A stretch of DNA of 64,000 nucleotides from Bradyrhizobium sp. WBOS07 (GTDB taxonomy: Bacteria; Pseudomonadota; Alphaproteobacteria; Rhizobiales; Xanthobacteraceae), in NCBI RefSeq assembly GCF_024585165.1, contig NZ_CP029008.1, positions 682,001 through 746,000 of the forward strand, read 5' to 3'. Of this stretch, positions 59,437-64,000 are shown piece by piece; the first letter of the stretch is position 1; each line of letters opens with the position of its first letter. The position numbers were made by a program, and so were the translations under genes. The notes beneath the pieces are model-generated. The model did not search any database. It saw nothing but the letters and a program-made list of their open reading frames with translations, and had not been told where the DNA came from.

Positions 59437-60753
59437 CTAATTCGGGACTTCTACGGTGGTTTCCACGGGCAGGGCGCCGCCGCGGATGCGGATTTCGCGG
59501 ACCGGATAGGGAACCCGGATGCCCTCCTGCTTGAAGGCGTCCCACAGCGCCAGCATCACGTCGCTTTTGACGGTGTCCATGCCGTCGGGGTCCGCGAGCC
59601 AAAGGGTGAGCGAGAACTTCATCCCGGCCTCCGCGAACTCGGTCAGAATGCAGTTCGGCGGCTTGCCCTTCTGCGCGCGGGGATGAGCGGCGGCGGTCTC
59701 AGCGGCGAGCTTGCAGACGAGCCGCGGGTCGGCGTCGTAATTGGTGCCGAAGGCGATCTTCACCAGCGTGTTCTTGTCGGTATAGGTCCAGTTGACGACC
59801 TTCTGCGTCACCAGATCCTCGTTCGGCACCAGGAACTCGCGGCCGTCGCCGGCGGCGACGGAAATATAGCGCGTCTTCATCGCGCTGATGCGGCCGGTAT
59901 TGTCGCCGATGGTGACGAGGTCGCCGGGCTTCACCGACTTGTCGGCGAGCAGGATGATGCCGGAGATGAAATTGGCGACGATCTTCTGCAGGCCGATACC
60001 GATGCCGACGCCGACCGCGCCGGAGAACACCGCGAGCGCGGACAGGTCGATGCCGACCGCGCCGAGCGCGATGACGATGGCGACGGCCAGAAGCCCGATG
60101 CGGATGATCTTGACCAGCAGCACCTGTACCGACGGCGTCAGGTCGGTGGTCGCGTTGATCCGGCTCTCGGCGAAATTGCTGGCGATGTTGGTGGCCCAGA
60201 GCGCGATGAGGAGGAGCGCGCCGGCCTTGATCGCCAGCAGCGGGGTCAGCCGGAGGCCGCCGAGCACGATCGCATAGGCATCGAGCAACTCGACGGTCGC
60301 ATCGAACTGCCCGAGGATAGACAGCGCGGCGACGAACCAGGCCGTGATCGACACCAGCTTGACGATGAAGGCATTGCGCAGCACCGAGGTCAGCAGCCGG
60401 ATCGCAAGCCAGGCCAGCCCGAGCTTGGCGGCGACCATCAGCAGATAGGAGCGGCTCGGCCAGGTCGCGTGGTACATCACGAGGCGCGAGACGATCACGA
60501 GCAAGGTGAACACCGCCGTCGAGGCGCTGGAGACCATTACCCGGGCGAAGTGCCGGAGCGGCAGCGGCCAGCGCATCGTCAGCGCGGTCATGTCGACCCG
60601 GTTGCGGATGCCGGCCTCCGCCGCATAGGCGATGCCGGCGGCGGCCAGAATGAGCCCGAATTGCAGGTAGAACCAGGGCGAGGAGATCTCCGCCCCGACG
60701 CTGCGCGCGGTGGTCTGCACGAACTCCATGAAGTCCTTGAGGTCCATGTCCAT
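59437..60753 (-). CDS. mechanosensitive channel of the MscS family
   Basis: The 438-residue protein has several N-terminal spans (about residues 25-230), the MscS pore-helix/beta region VGIGIGLQKIVANFISGIILL followed by SVKPGDLVTIGDNTGRISAM, and a C-terminal cytoplasmic domain. It releases osmolytes upon hypo-osmotic shock. The ATG at 60753 (MDMDLKDF) is taken as start; the frame to 60933 is unconserved. It is divergent from the antiporter. Confidence 0.9.
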   Translation of the reverse strand: MDMDLKDFMEFVQTTARSVGAEISSPWFYLQFGLILAAAGIAYAAEAGIRNRVDMTALTMRWPLPLRHFARVMVSSASTAVFTLLVIVSRLVMYHATWPSRSYLLMVAAKLGLAWLAIRLLTSVLRNAFIVKLVSITAWFVAALSILGQFDATVELLDAYAIVLGGLRLTPLLAIKAGALLLIALWATNIASNFAESRINATTDLTPSVQVLLVKIIRIGLLAVAIVIALGAVGIDLSALAVFSGAVGVGIGIGLQKIVANFISGIILLADKSVKPGDLVTIGDNTGRISAMKTRYISVAAGDGREFLVPNEDLVTQKVVNWTYTDKNTLVKIAFGTNYDADPRLVCKLAAETAAAHPRAQKGKPPNCILTEFAEAGMKFSLTLWLADPDGMDTVKSDVMLALWDAFKQEGIRVPYPVREIRIRGGALPVETTVEVPN

Positions 60754-60959
60754 CGGTCTCGTCGGCAAGCGGGGAGGATTTGATTCGAGGGAGCCGCAGA
60801 ATCCCACAAAGGGCACGGCCGGGCCATCGATACACCGGCATGTGATGGACGTTAAGGCCGTAAAATACGGGCAGATTGCCGCGAGATGAGAAAATGGGTT
60901 GGCGCGTGAGTCTGCCGACGATAAGGATGCCATTCCAGCTGTTTTAACCCGGAAGGTGG

Positions 60960-62753
60960 ATGGCTTCCCTCGACTCCGTCAGCCTCGCCATATTGCTCGG
61001 CGCCGTCCTCGTCATGGCCGGTATCCTGTCGAGCCTGCTCGCGCTCCGCTTCGGTGCGCCCCTGCTGCTGGTCTTCCTTGCGGTCGGCATGCTCGCCGGC
61101 GATTCAGGTCCCGGCCAGCTTCAGTTCGACGACGTCCGCACCACCTATCTGGTCGGCTCGGTGGCGCTGGCCCTGATCCTGTTCGATGGCGGCCTCAGGA
61201 CGCGCTTTGCCAGCATCCGCACTGTGCTCGCGCCGTCCGTGGTGCTCGCGACCGCCGGCGTGCTGCTGACCGCGCTGATCACGGCGCCGTTCGCCAAATT
61301 CGCGCTCGATCTCAACTGGACGGAATCGCTGCTGGTCGGCGCCGTGGTGGCCTCGACCGATGCCGCGGCGGTATTCCTGCTGGTGCACACCCAGGGCCTG
61401 CGCCTGCGCCCGCGCGTCGGCGCGACGCTGGAGGCGGAATCCGGCACCAACGACCCCTTCGCGATCTTCCTCACCTTGATGCTGGTCGAGTACATCTCGG
61501 TCGGCTCGAGCTCGCCCGGCCACGTGCTGATGGAGTTCATGCGGGAGGCGGTGCTGGGCGCCATCGTCGGCTTCATCGGCGGACGCCTCGTCGTCATCGC
61601 GCTGAACCAGGTGGCGCTGCCGCAGGGCCTGCATGCACCCTTCGTGACCACGGCCGCGCTGGTGATCTTCGGCGGTGCGCAGATGATGCATGCTTCCGGC
61701 TTCCTCGCGGTCTATCTCGCCGGCATCATCATCGGCAACCGGCCGACGCGCGCGCATAACCACGTCGTGGCCTTCCTCGATGCCGCGACCTGGCTGGCGC
61801 AGATCGTGATGTTCGTGCTGCTCGGCCTGCTGGTCTCGCCGAGCCGGCTAGGGGACAGCATCGTGCCGGCGGTCGCCGTCGCGTTGGTGCTGATGCTGGT
61901 GGCGCGGCCGATCGCGGTGTTCATCTGCCTCGCGCCGTTCCGCTTCAACTGGCGCGAAAAGATCTTCATCGCCTGGACCGGCCTGCGCGGTGCGGTCGCG
62001 ATCTTCCTGGCCTCGATCCCGATGCTGGTCGGCCTGTCCAAGGCCTATCTCTATTTCGACGTCGCCTTCGTCGTCGTCATCATCTCGCTCTTGCTGCAGG
62101 GCTGGACCCTTGCACCGGCCGCGCGCAAGCTGCACGTGGCGCTGCCGCGCGCCGAGCGCGGTCCGCGCCGCGTCGAACTGGATCTGCCCGGCCAGCTCGA
62201 GCAGCAGCTGGTCGGCTATCCGGTGCGGCCCAAGAGCCTGTATTTCCGCCGCGGCCTGATCCCGTCCTGGTCCAAGCCGACGCTGGTGATCCGCAACGAG
62301 AACATCCTGACGCCGCTGGAGGCCGATCCGATCGCGCCCGGCGACTACATCTATCTGCTGGCGCCACCGGAGAAGGCCGAATCGCTCGACCGCTTCTTCG
62401 TCGACATGCAGCCGAGCTCGGCGCCGGATCCGCATCTGCTCGGCGACTTCATGGTCTCCGGCGAGCACACGCTGGCCGAGCTCGCCGAGATCTACGGCGT
62501 CCGGATCGGCGAGGACGAGGGCAAGCTGACCCTCGCCGATTTTTTCGACATCCATCTCGACCACGCGCCGAAGGAGGGCGCCGAGCTGCCGCTGGACGAG
62601 ATCGTGCTGGTCGCGCGGAGCATCTCCGGCGGCCGCGTCAGCGTCGTCGGCCTGCGCCTGCCGGAAGAAGACGAGACGCCCCCGCCGCTGACGCGCGCGC
62701 AGGCGCTGCGGAAGAAGCTCTCGGATATGTGGGCCTCGGTGGCGGGGGTCTGA
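60960..62753 (+). CDS. potassium/proton antiporter (CPA family, NhaP2-like)
   Basis: The 597-residue protein has about twelve spans with LTALITAPFAKFAL, the ESGTNDPFAIFL motif with the ion-binding Asp region and GLRGAVAIFLAS in the CPA fold, followed by TrkA-C-type cytoplasmic domains (about residues 385-480) and a further C-terminal extension. It exchanges K+ for H+. GGAAGG lies just before the ATG at 60960. It is divergent from the MscS-family channel. Confidence 0.9.
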   Translation: MASLDSVSLAILLGAVLVMAGILSSLLALRFGAPLLLVFLAVGMLAGDSGPGQLQFDDVRTTYLVGSVALALILFDGGLRTRFASIRTVLAPSVVLATAGVLLTALITAPFAKFALDLNWTESLLVGAVVASTDAAAVFLLVHTQGLRLRPRVGATLEAESGTNDPFAIFLTLMLVEYISVGSSSPGHVLMEFMREAVLGAIVGFIGGRLVVIALNQVALPQGLHAPFVTTAALVIFGGAQMMHASGFLAVYLAGIIIGNRPTRAHNHVVAFLDAATWLAQIVMFVLLGLLVSPSRLGDSIVPAVAVALVLMLVARPIAVFICLAPFRFNWREKIFIAWTGLRGAVAIFLASIPMLVGLSKAYLYFDVAFVVVIISLLLQGWTLAPAARKLHVALPRAERGPRRVELDLPGQLEQQLVGYPVRPKSLYFRRGLIPSWSKPTLVIRNENILTPLEADPIAPGDYIYLLAPPEKAESLDRFFVDMQPSSAPDPHLLGDFMVSGEHTLAELAEIYGVRIGEDEGKLTLADFFDIHLDHAPKEGAELPLDEIVLVARSISGGRVSVVGLRLPEEDETPPPLTRAQALRKKLSDMWASVAGV

Positions 62754-62759
62754 CGCCGC

Positions 62760-62850
62760 CGTAGGGTGGCAAAGCGAAGCGTGCCCACGCATTTGTTGCG
62801 ATCGAAAGAGTTGGTGGGCACGGCGCAAGGGCGCCTTTGCCCACCCTACG
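62760..62850. repeat. dispersed palindromic element, copy 3 (family A)
   Basis: CGTAGGGTGGCAAAG at the left (one G shorter than the other copies) pairs with CTTTGCCCACCCTACG at the right end, as at 30474 and 32993. It fills the convergent gap between the antiporter and modC. Confidence 0.85.
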
Positions 62851-62880
62851 AAAGCGATCGCAAGGACGACGACGGAGTTG

Positions 62881-63543
62881 CTACGCCAGCACCTTCACCC
62901 CGCCGAAACTCGTCACCCGCCCCTGCTTCAGCATCACGATCTGGGTGGCGAGCTGGCGCAGCTCGGCGGCGTCGTGGCTGACATAGACCATCGGCACGTT
63001 GGCCTCGTCGCGCAGCCGCACCAGGTAGGGCAGGATCTCGAGCTTGCGGCCCTCGTCGAGCGCGCCGAGCGGCTCGTCGAGCAGCAGCAGGCGTGGCCGT
63101 GACAGCAGCGCGCGTCCGAGCGCGACGCGCTGGCGCTCGCCGCCGGAGAGTTTTCCGGGACGACGATCGAGCAGGGCGCCGATGTCGAGCAGGTCGATGA
63201 TGCGCCTGTGCTGGGCGGGATCGAGCGCTAGGCCGTTCATGCGACGGCCGTAGTCGAGATTCTGCGCGACGTCGAGATGCGGGAACAGCCGCGCGTCCTG
63301 AAACACGTAGCCGATGCGGCGGCGATACGTCGGCACGTGGATTCCGGCCGCGATGTCGTCCACGGTTTCGCCGTCGATCACGATGGTGCCGCGGTCGGGC
63401 CGCAACAATCCTGCGATCATGTTGACCAGCGAGGTCTTGCCGGCGCCCGACGCGCCGAACAGGCCGATGACGCGGCCTTCGCTGGTGAAGGACGCCTGAA
63501 GCGAGAACTCGCCGAGCTTCTTCTCGACATCGACGCGCAGCAT
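62881..63543 (-). CDS. modC: molybdate ABC transporter ATPase, short form without a Mop domain
   Basis: The 220-residue ATPase has Walker A GASGAGKTS, Q-loop IGYVFQDARLFPH, signature LSGGERQRVALGRAL and Walker B LLLLDEPLGALD. It ends about 35 residues after the switch region (VYVSHDAAEL), so the C-terminal molybdate-binding (TOBE/Mop) module of ordinary ModC (about 350 residues) is absent. Its start is two bases after the modB stop, which supports the assignment. Energises molybdate uptake. Confidence 0.85.
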   Translation of the reverse strand: MLRVDVEKKLGEFSLQASFTSEGRVIGLFGASGAGKTSLVNMIAGLLRPDRGTIVIDGETVDDIAAGIHVPTYRRRIGYVFQDARLFPHLDVAQNLDYGRRMNGLALDPAQHRRIIDLLDIGALLDRRPGKLSGGERQRVALGRALLSRPRLLLLDEPLGALDEGRKLEILPYLVRLRDEANVPMVYVSHDAAELRQLATQIVMLKQGRVTSFGGVKVLA

Positions 63544-63545
63544 GG

Positions 63546-64000
63546 TCAATTCCCGTGCAGTCGCGCGGTGGCGCGGCGGGCAAACCATTCGGCGGATATC
63601 AGCGCGCCCAGCGCCAGCGCGATCGAGACGATCACCAGCCGGCCCGCCGCGGCGTCGCCGTCCGGCGTCTGGATCAGCGAATAGATCGCCGACGAGATCG
63701 TCTGGGTCTCGCCGGGAATGTTGGAGACGAAGGTGATGGTCGCGCCGAACTCGCCGATCGCCTTGGCGAAGCCGAGCACCATGCCGGCGAGCACGCCGGG
63801 CAGCGCCAGCGGCAGCGTCACGGTGAAGAACACTTTCCAGGGGGCGGCGCCGAGCGTCTCGGCGGCCTGCTCCAGCCGGCGGTCGATCGCCTCGATCGAC
63901 AGCCGCATCGGGCGCACCAGCAGCGGAAACGCCATCACGCCGCAGGCGAGCGCCGCGCCGGTCCAGCGGAACGAGAACACGATACCGAGATGGTCGGCGA
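63546..64000 (-). CDS. modB: molybdate ABC transporter permease, 3' part
   Basis: The visible 151 codons encode the C-terminal part of ModB: GAALACGVMAFPLLVRPMRL, the EAA-type loop AAETLGAAPWKVFFTVTLPLALP and LGFAKAIGEFGATITF, all characteristic of this permease. The 5' end lies beyond base 64000. It is translated with modC (2-base gap). The family assignment is firm because of the EFGATI motif. Confidence 0.92.
   Translation of the reverse strand, partial: ADHLGIVFSFRWTGAALACGVMAFPLLVRPMRLSIEAIDRRLEQAAETLGAAPWKVFFTVTLPLALPGVLAGMVLGFAKAIGEFGATITFVSNIPGETQTISSAIYSLIQTPDGDAAAGRLVIVSIALALGALISAEWFARRATARLHGN

Overview
The window reads as chromosomal DNA of a GC-rich alphaproteobacterium, most probably Bradyrhizobium or a close relative. 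This is inferred from codon and GC character, from gene families typical of that group (Omp25-like barrels beginning AADLPLKAP, a PilZ-only protein, large aromatic and acyl-CoA gene sets, ABC uptake operons of the NitT/TauT class), and from the many intergenic palindromic elements. No rRNA, tRNA, CRISPR array, phage or insertion-sequence gene was recognised.

Region 1 (1-10400) is an accessory island. It holds an H-NS-type protein, a small Tat-leader protein, a translationally coupled trio (2OG-Fe(II) oxygenase, Rossmann-like protein of unknown role, formyltransferase), a LapG-like periplasmic cysteine protease, and a type I secretion operon (ABC exporter plus HlyD adaptor). The operon sits downstream of the 3' end of a secreted adhesin. 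That adhesin end is present twice, tail to tail around a zero-spacer axis at 9601/9602, giving a roughly 1.3-kb inverted duplication that also copies the start of the exporter gene. Two AT-rich gaps (about 1110-1265 and 4985-5055) stand out against the GC-rich background.

Region 2 (10404-24991) is metabolic. It has an amidohydrolase, a TPR-caspase protein, an alpha/beta hydrolase divergent from an AraC regulator, and a fatty-acid-type beta-oxidation cluster (acyl-CoA dehydrogenase, SDR, two hot-dog hydratases, SCPx-type thiolase) divergent from a TetR regulator and acyl-CoA ligase, with an 18-bp palindrome in the divergent promoter. A 2-dehydropantoate-reductase-like enzyme and a crotonase follow.

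Region 3 (25188-35869) carries a LysR regulator, an FAD oxidoreductase-ABC importer operon, and a CoA-dependent aromatic cluster: benzoate-CoA-ligase family enzyme, FAD ring hydroxylase, gentisate dioxygenase, maleylpyruvate-type isomerase and MarR regulator. The gentisate and hydroxylase promoters share a near-palindrome over the -10 box. A salicylate (or hydroxybenzoate/aminobenzoate) to gentisate route through CoA thioesters is inferred.

Region 4 (36065-50024) mixes envelope and housekeeping-type genes: a three-repeat Cys-rich secreted protein, an MDR reductase, an ATP-grasp enzyme, ferredoxin-NADP reductase, a membrane-anchored glutamate-synthase-like protein, PilZ, a CorC-type protein, a chemoreceptor and an unusual barrel-OprB fusion porin.

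Region 5 (50164-64000) has a creatininase-family enzyme divergent from a second ABC importer with a 2-hydroxyacid dehydrogenase and a double AprI-type inhibitor, then a Sel1 protein, RadC, a Tat-exported MBL hydrolase, methionine aminopeptidase, an MscS channel, a K+/H+ antiporter, and modC with the 3' end of modB, which runs off the window edge. Both ABC importers carry a structured palindromic element exactly between the binding-protein and ATPase genes.
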